Positions 11,605 to 21,511 of a stretch of 64,000 nucleotides of DNA are shown in pieces. Origin of the DNA: Entoloma clypeatum (lineage: Eukaryota; Basidiomycota; Agaricomycetes; Agaricales; Entolomataceae); assembly GCA_963565915.1 (NCBI GenBank), contig OY751488.1:5022001-5086000 (forward strand), in the 5' to 3' direction. A program made the position numbers and the translations under genes. Under the pieces are notes generated by a model. It saw nothing but the letters and a program-made list of their open reading frames with translations. It was not told where the DNA came from and ran no database searches. The first letter of the stretch is position 1. The number at the start of each line of letters is the position of its first letter.

Positions 11605-11747
11605 GTTGTGGTGAGTTGAGTGTTTCGCCTAGGAGAGCGATAGCAAGAGGATCAGAGAGTAGAATGGAGGGGGGGGGGCTCAACAATGAGAGAGACTGCG
11701 ACCAGGATGTGGCTGTGCACATCGTGGTAACAAGTCAAGAAGCGGTG

Positions 11748-11760
11748 CATGGACTCAGTG
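11748..11760. repeat. LINE target-site duplication, right copy
   Basis: Exact second copy of the 13-bp CATGGACTCAGTG; its last base is the inner end of the right inverted-repeat arm, so the LINE landed at the edge of that arm. Confidence 0.85.
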
Positions 11761-12136
11761 TGATTTCTTTTAAAATGTTCTTTGTCAATGGAAATTTCGT
11801 GCATGAGAGTAGAACATAGGGATCAAATAAACAATTTGTTTCCCATGCATCTGCTATGTAAGCTGGGATCAAACTCAGTTCTCATAAAGGATAAACAAGT
11901 GGTTTGATTTTTGAATGGGATCTCCATTTGAGAGAAGGAAATATCGGGGCCACATCACAATCACATTTTGCATTTTCTTTTGCATTTGCTCAGTGGAAAT
12001 ATGCAGAGCACATTGAATAATTATTAAAAATGGATTTTACTTGTGTTCCCACAATGTGGTCAGCAAATAAATTCTATATTAGATTGTTATTTGTTTACAA
12101 TGTTTTTGAGGTGTACATTGGTCCAGTCCCGCTGTG
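11760..12136 (-). repeat. Right long inverted repeat arm
   Basis: Reverse complement of 4567-4943, ending in CTGTG and followed by TGTACTGT. Confidence 0.85.
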
Positions 12137-12144
12137 TGTACTGT

Positions 12145-12307
12145 TCTGGCAATAAATTGATCAGTTCCACAACTCGGAACCAGCTTGATCCAGCTGCTGA
12201 GTCAAACGGAGCTGAATAAATCGGTTCGGTTGACAAGCCAAGTTGAATATCTGCCAAGCTGTGACTTTGTGAGTCATGGTGCGGCTAGCCGAGTTGTGGC
12301 AACACTA
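12145..12307. mobile_element. hAT-type MITE, right end present, left end eroded
   Basis: Small palindromic element: CCACAACTCGG at 12167-12177 pairs with CCGAGTTGTGG at 12289-12299. The right end reads, on the minus strand, TAGTGTTGCCACAACTCGG, a typical hAT terminus. It cuts the gypsy coding frame at 12308. The left terminus cannot be defined because the hAT-like element with long arms adjoins it. Confidence 0.5.
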
Positions 12308-13660
12308 GGATGCTATCTTCTGCATCCGGCATGTTATTTTCTAAGGCAGGGTATTCAAATTTTAATGGACCCTCAGGTTCATCAATCCAATCTTTGTCTA
12401 GAGGATATTCATCGTCATCAGGTTGTGGGTCTCAACAGGACAGGCCACCTGTGGCAAACATTTTATCTGGGATGTGTCTCAAGGTAAAGTGATACACCAA
12501 AATATAGTCGATCCATCTCATGATAGTGGCATTAGGTCCAGCACCTGGGTTCGGCAACATGCCCTTGATGTATTTCGCGTCCATCTCAACAATCAAGTTA
12601 CAACAACCAAGCAGCCAGTACTTAGCTGCTTCTAGCACTCTGAAGAGTCTGAATAGGTTGTGTTTAGGCTGGGAATAGCAGGCTTCATGATTGCTCAAGG
12701 TAATTGAGCTGAATCTTGCAAAATATCACTTTTTCGGTCCTCTTGACAGATCCAAAATCCGATGGCCTTCCAAGAAGTATCTACTCCAAGGATAACCGGT
12801 GCGTCGCTTGAATAGTTCAATGGTCTTATTGCTGGACAATTAATCAACATGTCTTTTAGATCTTGCATTGATTTCTCTTGTGCAGGACCCCATTCGAATG
12901 GAACAATCAACTTCAACAGCTTGTTCAATGGTCTCGAAATTTTTGCGAAGTCTTTTATGAATACACAGCATGTCCCAACTGTTCCTAGAAATGCTCGGAT
13001 ATCACTAACATCTTTACAAGATCCCCAGTTCATTACAGCTTTGAACTTGTCTTTTTCAGGTTTCCGCTCCTCATACACATACACCTTTGTCCAACTACAA
13101 CAATTTCTGGTGCGCATACTACAGACTTAAGTCCAGAAAATGTTCTGCCGGAGTACTTTACTCTTTGAAGCACTCGGTTCACATTCTGTCAGTGTTCCCA
13201 TATGAATTGTCGGATTCCAGGATTCTCTGGAATCGTCTCTTTTGCTCCGAACGGCATCTGAAATGTTGTCAGATCTCTCAAATCAGGGCAGAGTTTTTGT
13301 TCGTCATAACCAACATGAAGGTCAAACATTTCTCCACAAGCACATCCAGCAAATCCTTCGGCAAGCTCTTCTGTTGCAGGGGGTAGTCCAGAGTGTGCTA
13401 TGGTAAACTCATTCAATGGTTCCAAACTGTGTACAATTCTTAGACTGTTCCCATCTTTCTTTAGTACACAAAACCATTGCGACCTATACAACAAATTGGA
13501 AGACTTGTAAACTCCAGCATCCATCTTAGATTTAATAATTCTGCATACTTCATCCTTTATTCCAGGTGGGATTGGAATGTTCTTCAAGACCCAAGGTTGA
13601 TGAGGGATGACTGGGAATTTCACCGGCAGGAAGAAATCTTCATGGAAACTTCCTCGCTCT
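12308..13660 (-). pseudogene. Ty3/gypsy pol remnant (reverse transcriptase and RNase H)
   Basis: Minus-strand fragments in order: 13660-13189 with PWVLKNIPIPPGIKDEVCRI and SQWFCVLKKDGNSLRIVHSL (RT fingers) and FDLHVGYDEQ (RT catalytic strand, here degenerate); 13117-12695 with IRAFLGTVGTCCVFIKDFAK (RT-RNase H connection) and VILGVDTSWKAIGFWICQED (RNase H start); and 12698-12308 with YSQPKHNLFRLFRVLEAAKY. Several frameshifts and stops are present, and the stretch holding the YXDD box is missing or scrambled. Ended on one side by a MITE (12307) and on the other by another MITE (13661). Confidence 0.75.
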
Positions 13661-14640
13661 TAGTGTGCGAGGGTTTGGTTTGGTTCGGTTTTTGCCTCCA
13701 AGAGGGATGGACTGAGACCGAGACCGGTCTTTCAATACCACAAAAACATAAAAAACCGGACTGGACCGTACAGGACCAGTCCATGGCACCCACAGAGGGT
13801 GGACCAAACTGGTCTGCACCGGTCCGGACCGGTTTTGTATTATATATTGTGTATAAATATATACACGCTGTATGTAATGTCAGTGGGTGTGAGTGGGAGG
13901 GCGTTGCGCACGAGAAGGGGCCGTTGGGCTCGAAGAAATGGTGTTGCACGCGAGTTGGAGGGCGTTAGGCATGAAAGGAGGGGCTGTTGGGCATGTGTTG
14001 TGGCAGCTGGGCACAAGAGGGGCCTGTAGGGCTTGAAGGAAACATGTTGCACGTGAAAGGGGGGCATTGGCGCAAGTTGGAGGGCATTAGGCAGGAAGGA
14101 AGGGCGATGCGCACGAAGGAAGGGCATTGCGTGCGAGTTGGAGGTCGCCTTGATGCTGTTGGGCGTCAGAGAGGGCTGTTGGGCACTAGTAAGGGCAGGA
14201 TGCCGTTGGGCGTGAGTGGGAGGCTGTTGGGCACTAGAGGGAGCTGTTCAAAGGTGTTGGGCATGAGTGGACGTCGTTGGAGCCGTTCGAGGGCGTTGGG
14301 CGTGAGTCGCAGTCATTGGGCGCGAGTGGACGCCGTTGGGCATTAGAGGGAGCTGTTGGGCATGGGTGGACGCCGTTGGGCACAAGTGGGAGGCCGTTGG
14401 GCATTAGAGGGAGCCGTTGGGCATGAGTTGTGGTCGTTGGGTGCAAGTGGACGCCGTTGGGTGTTAGAGGGAGCTGTTGGGCATGTTGGGCACAAGTGGA
14501 TGCCGTTGGGCATGAGTGGGAGGCAGTTGGGCATTAGAGGGGGCCGCTGGGCATTAGTCGACCCCGTTGGGCACTGTAGGGGGTTGTTGTGCACGAGGGG
14601 TGGGCATTGGAGGGGGAAAGTGGCTGGGTGGAGTGAAGTG
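13661..14640. mobile_element. hAT-type ACCGGT-rich MITE, 5' part with minisatellite
   Basis: Begins TAGTGTGCGAGGGTTTGG, then GGTTCGG, ACCGAGACCGGTC and GGTCCGGACCGG blocks that match the start of the complete element at 43617-44983, followed by the same GTTGGGC-type minisatellite. It interrupts the gypsy pol frame at 13660. I cannot find a right end or matching 8-bp duplication; the Gypsy-B relic that follows may have removed it. Confidence 0.5.
13870..14600 (+). repeat. GTTGGGC minisatellite, roughly 20-30-bp degenerate unit
   Basis: About thirty imperfect copies of a CGTTGGGCATGAGTGGGAGG-like unit. Phase and length drift from copy to copy. Shorter related arrays occur at 43830-44060 in the same type of element. 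The long open frames here simply reflect the repeat. Confidence 0.75.
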
Positions 14641-14789
14641 GGGGATAAAAAAAGTGTGGGAACGTTGGGCTGGCAGTCGACTTATGTATGGTTCGACTTT
14701 CGGCAATTGCCGAGAGTGCTTGGCTGTTGGAGTGCATGTCGGAGCGATGATTTATACCATCACATGCATGCTTCTGATTTACATATTCC

Positions 14790-15041
14790 TTTCCAATCCC
14801 TACTCCTGATCTTTGTCATATTTCAACATTCCTTTCCTCATTTCCAATTCTTGTCATCTATATAGCTGTCTAGCTTGCGAGGGAATCCTCAGAACTTTTT
14901 CTTTGGATTTTCCTTGCAAGGTATGCCTCATATTGTACTTTGTAGAGTCTAATTTAACTTTGGATTTCCCTTGCAAGTCGTCCGACATTGGAGTCGCTTC
15001 GGAGCACTTCAGAGTTGTTGGATCATAAGGTTGCCCTTACA
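14790..15041 (+). mobile_element. Gypsy-B-like LTR relic (3' part)
   Basis: Aligns with the last 250 bp of the intact Gypsy-B LTR (23357-23800): CTAGCTTGCGAGGGAATCC, TCCCTTGCAAG and the terminus TTGCCCTTACA match with scattered differences. The first part of the LTR is missing or too diverged to see. Confidence 0.65.
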
Positions 15042-15116
15042 GTAGAAAGTTCTCTCTAAACGGACCAGGGACAAATTGTACCATTGAAACCATTCTGCAC
15101 TTTGGAGTTGACGACA

Positions 15117-15505
15117 TGGACTCAAGTCTGCCCTCCTCCAAATCCAGTACATCCGACACCCCTTCCGATCCCTCTTCCCACTGTTCTGCCTACCACTCTG
15201 TAACTGGTGACTCCGTATTGCACATAGAAATGGATGACCCTGAACGTCTTGCTGCGCTCGAACACAAGTTCCAGGAACACCACCAAACCCTCACCAACAT
15301 TACCGCTCAACTCAAACAACTTATCCGCACCGCTATTCCACCTGTTCCCATTCCCAACCCCAACCCAATTCCCCCTCCAGCGGAGGCCCCAGTTCTGGCC
15401 TTTCTGCCAGCCCTGATCGCACCTGCCAATCCAGGTGTGCGTCGGGCCAAACCCACGACTCCGTCAGACTTCGACGGAGCATGTACCACTGGTTTCCGTG
15501 GCACT
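15117..15505 (+). pseudogene. Gypsy-B-like gag N-terminus, truncated
   Basis: Open frame homologous to the N-terminal third of the Gypsy-B gag at 23962: MDDPERLAALEHKFQEHHQT, a Pro-rich linker, and APANPGVRRAKPTTPSDFDG match in order. Homology stops at about 15505, after which the sequence is AT-rich and non-coding. With the preceding LTR piece it marks the 5' end of an older, diverged relative. Confidence 0.75.
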
Positions 15506-15976
15506 GTAAGTCCTAAAAATAGTTTGTAACTTATGTAGAGATACTTAGAAGCTAATAGTAAGCATATAACCAGTTAAATATATGAGCTATGTAGGTAGAA
15601 TTCTGAAATGATGCATCAAAACAATGGCACACTGTAAATCGTGATCAACAGGGCATCATCATGGGTTTTCTCAAACACAAAAACAACATTTTCTTACTTC
15701 CTTCCTTCCACAACCACTGTAGTCTATATGTACTGTATATATACCATTGTAACATTGTATGTAAATCTACTCAGACCATTCAAATCAAGCCCAAGGACTT
15801 AATAAGGTGAATAGAGGCAAAATAGGTCGAAAATTTGACCAAAAAAATTTGTTTCAGCTTTGGATTCTCCTCATTCAGGGGACCTCACAGCACATCTGTT
15901 TTTCAAATTTGGTGCATTCATTATAGAGATATGACACTTTTACTGAAATATGCACATTTCATCATTTCTATCTTAT
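15506..15976. other. AT-rich stretch without gene
   Basis: No domain, terminal repeat or RNA gene recognised between the truncated gag and the shared repeat. Confidence 0.4.
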
Positions 15977-16233
15977 CTAGAGATCTAAAAATTATACAAG
16001 CTGTTTCAGAAGGTGAATACATATATATTGATGAGTTCTATCATGTTAAACTATTATTAAATCATGAGGAAGGCACCGTGCGCGCCTGCGCAATGCATTT
16101 GTATGTTGTTTACCATTGTTTGGTGTAAAGCATCGCATCGCTATATGCTCAAATCCATGGCAAAAATTCATAAAATAAATACATATTTATTGACATATGA
16201 TACTCTGGTACATAATTGATATAGTCTGTAAGG
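15977..16233 (+). repeat. Dispersed repeat, 256 bp, second copy at 44062-44316
   Basis: Runs from AGAGATCTAAAAATTATACA to GATATAGTCTGTAAG. The copy at 44062-44316 is in the same orientation with roughly 7% mismatches by eye. At 44062 it lies inside a complete MITE, directly after the GTTGGGC array, so this may be a detached part of the same element type. Confidence 0.75.
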
Positions 16234-16243
16234 TTCGACATTC

Positions 16244-16423
16244 AAAGCAGTCAAACACAAGGGGCACTGGAAAAGCAAGGCCTTCTCCAAATATCTGAGA
16301 TGTCATGCTGACATTCTTGTCCTTCATCTACAACATGTAGACCACAAAGCAAGGGAACTGACTCGACTTACTGTCACTCCCCCCTCTCACATCATACCAG
16401 AGGCTTTGCAGGCCACAGAATGA
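16244..16423 (+). pseudogene. Possible tyrosine recombinase C-terminal fragment
   Basis: A 59-codon frame ending in TGA reads KHKGHWKSKAFSKYLRCHAD and on to a short tail. The GHWKSKAFSKYLR core resembles the H-x-x-R...Y end of Crypton/DIRS-type tyrosine recombinases common in agaricomycetes. Only this tail is visible and no start or other catalytic residues precede it. Recognition is from memory, so confidence is low. Confidence 0.35.
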
Positions 16424-17308
16424 CTAATGTCAGGGGAACGAGGCTAGCTTCGTGTGTCACCCTGTTTCTACAGTTTCGGGGAGCTGCTCATCTCGTTCCC
16501 CCCCCCTTTTTTTTTTTAATACCAAAAATTTATATTCCAGGGCTTGGTCTATCCTGAGAGCATTTGGACTGCTTAAATATCTTCAGTCCAGGTCCAATCA
16601 AAGGTAGCATCACTATAGCAACTATTTGTCACTCATTGGTTGCTATAGAATCAGTGGAGCATCAGATTCTGATATTTCTGATACCTCCTCAAATGATTGA
16701 TTCAATGAGTTCCTGTTTTAAACTGATCATATCTCCATGGATACTAATTGGAATTACATAATTGTTTTTTTTATGGATGGCCCTGATCAAATGCCTCCTT
16801 CCATATACCAACATCCTGGTATTATGTATGTCAGATACAACATTATTCAACAGATATTCAAAAGGTGTCAAACATTGAATCAATTTTTTGAGTCACTGTA
16901 AATAATAGTCCATTATATATATAATCAGACTGAGGGGATCATAAAGGTCTGGAAGTTTACCATTGGAGGTCCACTAACAGCCCATTTGATGATCGGGAGC
17001 ATGATCTTGACAATGGTCGTCAAGACCTGGGGGAGAGGGGGCTCATGGAAGCGAGCCAGCAGTGGGGAGGGGGGGTAGTTGAAGAGAGGCGGCATGGGGG
17101 CAGCCTGTGGTGGGAAGGGCCTGGGGGCTGGGGGTGCAGGAGGTGCTTGTGCACAGAAGGTGGCAGCAACATGCAGTGGTGCGAAGGGCGCAGCCCTTGC
17201 GTTGAGGGGAGCCGCCTCAGGTGAGGGTGCTTTGGGTGGCGGGGGAGGAGGAGGTGATGGTTGGGGAACCATTGCAGGACGGGAAGGGGCAACAGATTGA
17301 GGGACCTG
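16424..17308. other. Stretch with no firm gene; Pro-rich minus-strand frame at 16925-17272
   Basis: The only long frame is a 115-codon Pro/Ala-rich stretch on the minus strand that runs to the edge of the Gypsy-A LTR. It could be a truncated exon of an unknown gene cut by that LTR or simply GC-skewed low-complexity sequence; I cannot decide. Confidence 0.25.
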
Positions 17309-17710
17309 TGTTACAGACTCTACAGTATGAGGACGACGTCATATCTTTTACCTATCATCCCGACACGGCGCCCTCTTATGAACTTACTATGTCTAATGTC
17401 TACTTTTGCAACCTTCAATTCCCAGTCTGACTCACTACCTTACTCCGTCATCCCCTTTAGTATAATTCGCTCCCATGCTGACTCACTTTTCGCAGTCAGC
17501 TTACTCATTGTACATAGCCTTCTGCAGTTGCCTTACTCATGTGCACTGCCTTCCGCAGTACTGACTCATCCACTACTGCCTATAGTCAGTACCTATATAA
17601 ACCCTCTGTAGCATAGCTAGATTCCTTAGATTTGGCAATCACATTGCTCTTTGCCTTTCCACTTCCTGCATACTCTGCCCAAACCTTGGAACGGTTTGTT
17701 AAGCATAACA
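17309..17710 (+). repeat. Gypsy-A LTR (5'), copy 1
   Basis: 402 bp, from TGTTACAGACTC to AAGCATAACA, with a TATATAA box at 17594-17600 and repeated CCTTCCGCAGTACTGACTCA-like blocks. Matches 34045-34446 over the full length. Confidence 0.85.
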
Positions 17711-17863
17711 AGTTGCTAAATCTCATTAGGTTCGCCCAGAGCGAAGAGAGCAACTACCAGATGAGTCAAGACATCGCGCTTCTTTGAAGACTTCACCAGT
17801 AACCCATTCACCACGCCAGAAGCCTGACAGGAGGAGCTAAGTCCTCGAGACAGTATTGATTTT

Positions 17864-18912
17864 ATGCTCATCCAGCAGCAGGTGCTTGACGAAGAACTAG
17901 ACAACGACGAGCATCGCCCCCACAGCGAGATAGCAGAGAGCATCCATCTTGCTCAGCAACACCAGATCGCGCATTACAATGCCCGACAGAACAAACTCGA
18001 AAGCTTTCGCGTTCAAGAAGGACCTCAGACAGGTCGGATCACAGAGATCAGAGAGTTTATCGGTGTCCAGACAACCGTTATCAGAAAATTGATTAGGACG
18101 CTCACATCGAGACGTCCCAGAGCCACATCATCACGTCCTACTCGAAGCAGCAGATCTACGCCCACTTCACCATCGAAGAACAACAAACCGAGTACAACCG
18201 TTGGGCACGAAACGAGAGACTTGACCCCTTCTCACGATCAACAGACGCGCAGGAACAGAGATTCCTTAGAGATCTACAGAGGAAATACCCCGAACGTTTT
18301 GCCACCGATTCCGCCGACGAGTCCCCTGACGAATTTACTTTTGACTCCGCGCAGTCAGATACCGAACAGACGCCTAGAACAGGGACTGATTTTCAACCCC
18401 TACCTGTATCCCGAACCCCATCTTCATCCCAACAATCCGACACCTCTCCTACTCCGCAGGTTCTAGACATGGCAGAAGCACCGACAGTACAAACAATGGA
18501 TACATCCAAGATCATCAAAGATCCTGGGATGTTCAAAGACAGACACACCTTCGACGAGTGGTGGAAAGCCACCAAATTATACATCAGGTTCCAGAAGGGC
18601 CTGTCCGACAATCAGAAGATTCTTGCAGTGTTATCCCGCATGATGGAAGGGTCCGGTAAACACTGGGCCAGCAACAAGTTAGACGACCTTGCCACCGATG
18701 GCGAGAACATCACCTGGTTAGGATTCTCAGACGACATCGCTACGCGATTCTCTATTGCCAACAAGTCGGCAGCGGCCAAGGCGAAACTCGAAGTCCTGAA
18801 ACAGGAGAAACGCACCATCGACGAATTCTTGGACGAATTCGAAGAGATCTTGAAGCTGTCAAACCTTGGCGAAGAAACTGGGAAATACATCCTGGAAAAG
18901 AACGTCAACCGT
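17864..18912 (+). pseudogene. Gypsy-A gag, copy 1 (leader frame plus capsid-like region)
   Basis: Gag builds the particle. The first half is open in one frame from 17864 (VLDEELDNDEHRPHSEIAES, then GRITEIREFIGVQTTVIRKL). The natural-looking sequence then continues one frame back, starting near 18120, as EEQQTEYNRWARNERLDPF and DSADESPDEFTFDSAQS, and runs into the ATG at 18469 (MAEAPTVQTMDTSKIIKDPG...). The capsid-like part has TFDEWWKATKLYIRFQ and TIDEFLDEFEEILKLSNLGE. It stops before the zinc knuckles at the internal deletion. The frame change is shared by all three copies. Residues in the unused frame look like shadow coding. Confidence 0.7.
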
Positions 18913-19806
18913 TTGGGAAGTAACAAAATGCACCATATTGGGATATGTCATTGGAGAAGGACATGTTGAGATGGAAACTGAAAAGGTGGACACAATCCGG
19001 AACTGGCGAGTACCCACATCAAAAAAGGAAGTCCAGAAGTTCCTGGGATTTGCCAATTTTTATCGACGCTTTATTGAAGGATACTCGAACATCGCAAAGC
19101 CACTCACAACACTTACGGGAAATACAGCATTCACGTGGGGACCAACGGCGCAAGAAGCATTTGAAGGTCTCATATGGGCAATCACGACGGCACCAGTCTT
19201 GGCATTGCCCAAACCGGACGGACAGTTCAGGGTCGAAACCGATGCATCGGGTTATGCGATTGGAGCGGTACTTTCACAGAAACAAGACGACAACTGGCAT
19301 CCTATCGCGTTCTTGTCGCGGACCATGTCCGCGGCCAAACAGAATTACGAGATATATGACAAGGAACTCTTGGCAGTCATGGAAGCACTGAAGGACTGGC
19401 GACATTATCTACTTGAAGCCAAGGAGCGTTTCGAGATCTTAACCGATCACAAAAACCTGGAGTATTTCCGGCGCCCTCAGGACCTAAACCAACGACAGAG
19501 GCGCTGGAAGATGAAGTTACAAGACTATGACTTCGAATTGCGACATGTACCTGGAAAGACAAACACGAAAGCAGACATCCTGTCACGTTTACCCTGGTAT
19601 GAGACGGAACTCGAGCCGCAGGACAGCAACCAAATGCTCAAGGAGGGGCTATTTTTGAAACGATTGGAATCAGAAGATGTGATACAAATGGAGATGTTCA
19701 CGGAGGAACAATTCTTTGAAGGGGGTGAAACATCTGATTCCATCAAAATCGGAAACATCACAACCATCAAAAACCCATGGATCGCACGCATCAAGGCCTC
19801 GAATCG
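18913..19806 (+). pseudogene. Gypsy-A reverse transcriptase C-terminus and RNase H, copy 1
   Basis: Open frame through EVQKFLGFANFYRRFIEGYS (RT end), FRVETDASGYAIGAVLSQKQ (RNase H first D), NYEIYDKELLAVMEALKDWR (E), EILTDHKNLEYF (D) and LRHVPGKTNTKADILSRLPW. The frame is undamaged, but RT lacks its fingers and YLDD box because of the internal deletion. It ends abruptly at WIARIKASNRI, where the other copies continue into integrase; the copia leader begins there. Confidence 0.85.
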
Positions 19807-20060
19807 CATACTTCTTCACATATGAACCTGGGAACGTCATTACGACAAGTACCTGTCATGAGACGTCCCTAAGGGGATTGACCTAGTACACTCCATGTGG
19901 AAACATTGATCGCACCTTATACGTTTCTGACATATAAAGGGTTTTTCCCGTGACCGCTATTCCTAAAGGGAATATGTCATAAGGAATCATTTAATTGTTT
20001 TCTTGAATCATATTCATAACACATCACTGATTGGGAACCCTTTCTTAGATTCATCTAAAA

Positions 20061-21446
20061 ATGTCTACCTCTCGCTCCGCCCTCGACTCCATCGCCATCT
20101 TCGACGGCATCGACTACCAGAGTTGGGCCGAAAAGATGAAGTCATACCTTCTCCATCAAGGAGTCTGGCGCCTCGTATCCGGCGACATTGAGCGCCCCGA
20201 CATCAAGGACTTTACGGTCACGGTCTCCACCCCTGCCTCAGCCACTTCGACATCTGCGACATCTGCGACTCAACCTCCGGCGGTCACTATCACTGTCGAC
20301 CATCCCGCCTTTGCCAAGGAAAAGAAGGCCTGGATCAGAGACGACGACATGGCTCAGGGTTCCATCCGTCTCAAAGTCTCCGAAGCAATCAGGAGGCACA
20401 TCAAGGACGCCTCAACCTCAAAGGAAGCTTGGACGACGTTGAAAGACGTGTATTCAAAGGTCTCCCCCGCCACCATTTTTGGCGACTTCAAGGCTGCTGC
20501 CTCCTTCAAGCTCTCGGGTCGCGACCCCGTACCGGAAATCGAGCGCCTCGGATCACTCTTCGCTCGCCTCAGCGATGCAAAGTTCATCGTGCCTGATCTG
20601 ATGCAGGCTATGATCCTGGCGAGTGCCATCCCTGACGCTTGGTCGTCTCTCTCCACCGCCCTCTTCCAGGTCTACGACGCCGATGACTTCACATGGCAGG
20701 CCGTTGCCGACAGCATCGTATCGGAGTACAGGCGCAAGTATGCAATTGGGTCTACTCGGGCGTCCAACAAGCAGGCCCGGAAAATCTCCGGGACCAAGCG
20801 AAAGGGGCAAGACCCCAAATGGGAAAAGCAAACAGCGCCGAGTACCTCGCGTAACAATGCTGACGAGCAGCCTAACTCGACCGACCCAAGTACCGCTTCT
20901 GAAAAGAAGAAGGGAAAGGGATGCTGGCGCAACCAGAAGAAGCGCGCCAACAACGCCGACAACGACTCCGACCATGCTGAGGAAATGGTCGAGTTCATCG
21001 CACCAGCCATTGAGCACATCCCTCGTCGTCCTGCTCCTTGTCCCCTTCCTCCTCGTCAATGTGCTCCTTGCCCTCTCCCTCCTCATCATGCACCTGCCTT
21101 CACCACTATAACGGGCCGCGGGAAAACTACAAGTACCGCGCAGCCTGAGTCGGAGAAAATGCAGTCGCTCCTGCAGACCCCAAATGGGAAAAGCAAACAG
21201 CGCCGAGTACCTCGCGTAACAATGCTGACGAGCAGCCTAACTCGACCGACCCAAGTACCGCTTCTGAAAAGAAGAAGGGAAAGGGATGCTGGCGCAACCA
21301 GAAGAAGCGCGCCAACAACGCCAACAACGACTCCGACCATGCTGAGGAAATGGTCGAGTTCATCGCACCAGCTTTTGAGCACACCCCTCGTCGTCGTGCT
21401 CCTTGCCCTCTCCCTCCTCATCATGCACCTGCCTTCACCACTATAA
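20061..21446 (+). pseudogene. Copia gag, frame broken by a tandem duplication
   Basis: Gag of the copia element. The ATG at 20061 gives MSTSRSALDSIAIFDGIDYQ, nearly identical to copia copy 2 at 63505. The middle carries the usual copia gag core (GVWRLVSGDIERPDIKDFTV, DAWSSLSTALFQVYDADDFT). From 20812 to 21176 a 365-bp unit is followed by a second copy with a 30-bp internal deletion. Because 365 is not a multiple of three, the second copy shifts this frame to a stop at 21446, while pol continues from the second copy in frame 21350. Removing one copy would leave gag and pol in one frame, so the ancestral product was probably a single polyprotein. Confidence 0.85.
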
Positions 21447-21511
21447 CGGGCCGCGGGAAAACTACAAGTACCGCGCAGCCTGAGTCGGAGAAAATGCAGT
21501 CGCTCCTGCAA
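20812..21511 (+). repeat. Tandem duplication inside copia gag
   Basis: Unit 1 is 20812-21176 and unit 2 is 21177-21511. They start ACCCCAAATGGGAAAAGCAA and are nearly identical apart from a 30-bp gap in unit 2. High identity means the duplication is recent. Confidence 0.9.

Larger units (their letters stand above)
5097..11747 (-). mobile_element. LINE (non-LTR retrotransposon with RNase H), near full length
   Basis: On the minus strand, in order: ORF1 with zinc knuckles, then ORF2 with endonuclease, reverse transcriptase (YVDD), RNase H and a C-terminal cysteine-rich tail, then a poly(A) tail (T-run 5097-5115). A 13-bp exact target duplication flanks it. At 6.65 kb it looks full length at the 5' end, since about 140 bp of untranslated leader precede ORF1. 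The domain order resembles fungal Tad1/I-like LINEs. ORF2 has several stops and frameshifts, so the copy is dead although ORF1 is open. Confidence 0.88.
4567..12136. mobile_element. hAT-like element with 377-bp inverted repeats, split by a LINE
   Basis: Left arm 4567-4943 and right arm 11760-12136 are reverse complements with only about 16 mismatches by eye, starting CACAG and ending CTGTG. The flanks are 8 bp long and nearly identical: TGTAATGT (4559-4566) and TGTACTGT (12137-12144), as expected for hAT insertion. Without the LINE the element is about 906 bp, with a 140-bp unpaired centre (4944-5083) and no coding sequence, so it would be non-autonomous. Assignment to hAT rests on the 8-bp duplication and CA...TG ends. 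Confidence 0.65.
17309..19806 (+). mobile_element. Gypsy-A copy 1, internally deleted and 3' truncated
   Basis: 5' LTR, leader/gag and then reverse transcriptase to RNase H. The gag zinc knuckles, protease, most of RT and all of integrase are missing. The gag frame ends at about 18912 and RT resumes inside the palm (CTILGYVIGEGHVEMETEKV). The 3' side stops at 19806, fused to copia leader sequence. Homologous to 34045-43034 and 36298-40396. Confidence 0.85.

Noticed and set aside
13870..14600. CRISPR-like array
   Set aside because: Units are degenerate with no unique spacers, and the genome is eukaryotic; it is a minisatellite.
13799..14865. Long open frames on both strands through the GTTGGGC array
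   Set aside because: Their products only reflect the minisatellite unit; no unique protein sequence.
18110..18466. Second half of the Gypsy-A leader frame as true coding
   Set aside because: Its Ser/Pro/Thr/Arg-rich product looks like a shadow; the neighbouring frame is more protein-like and leads into gag.
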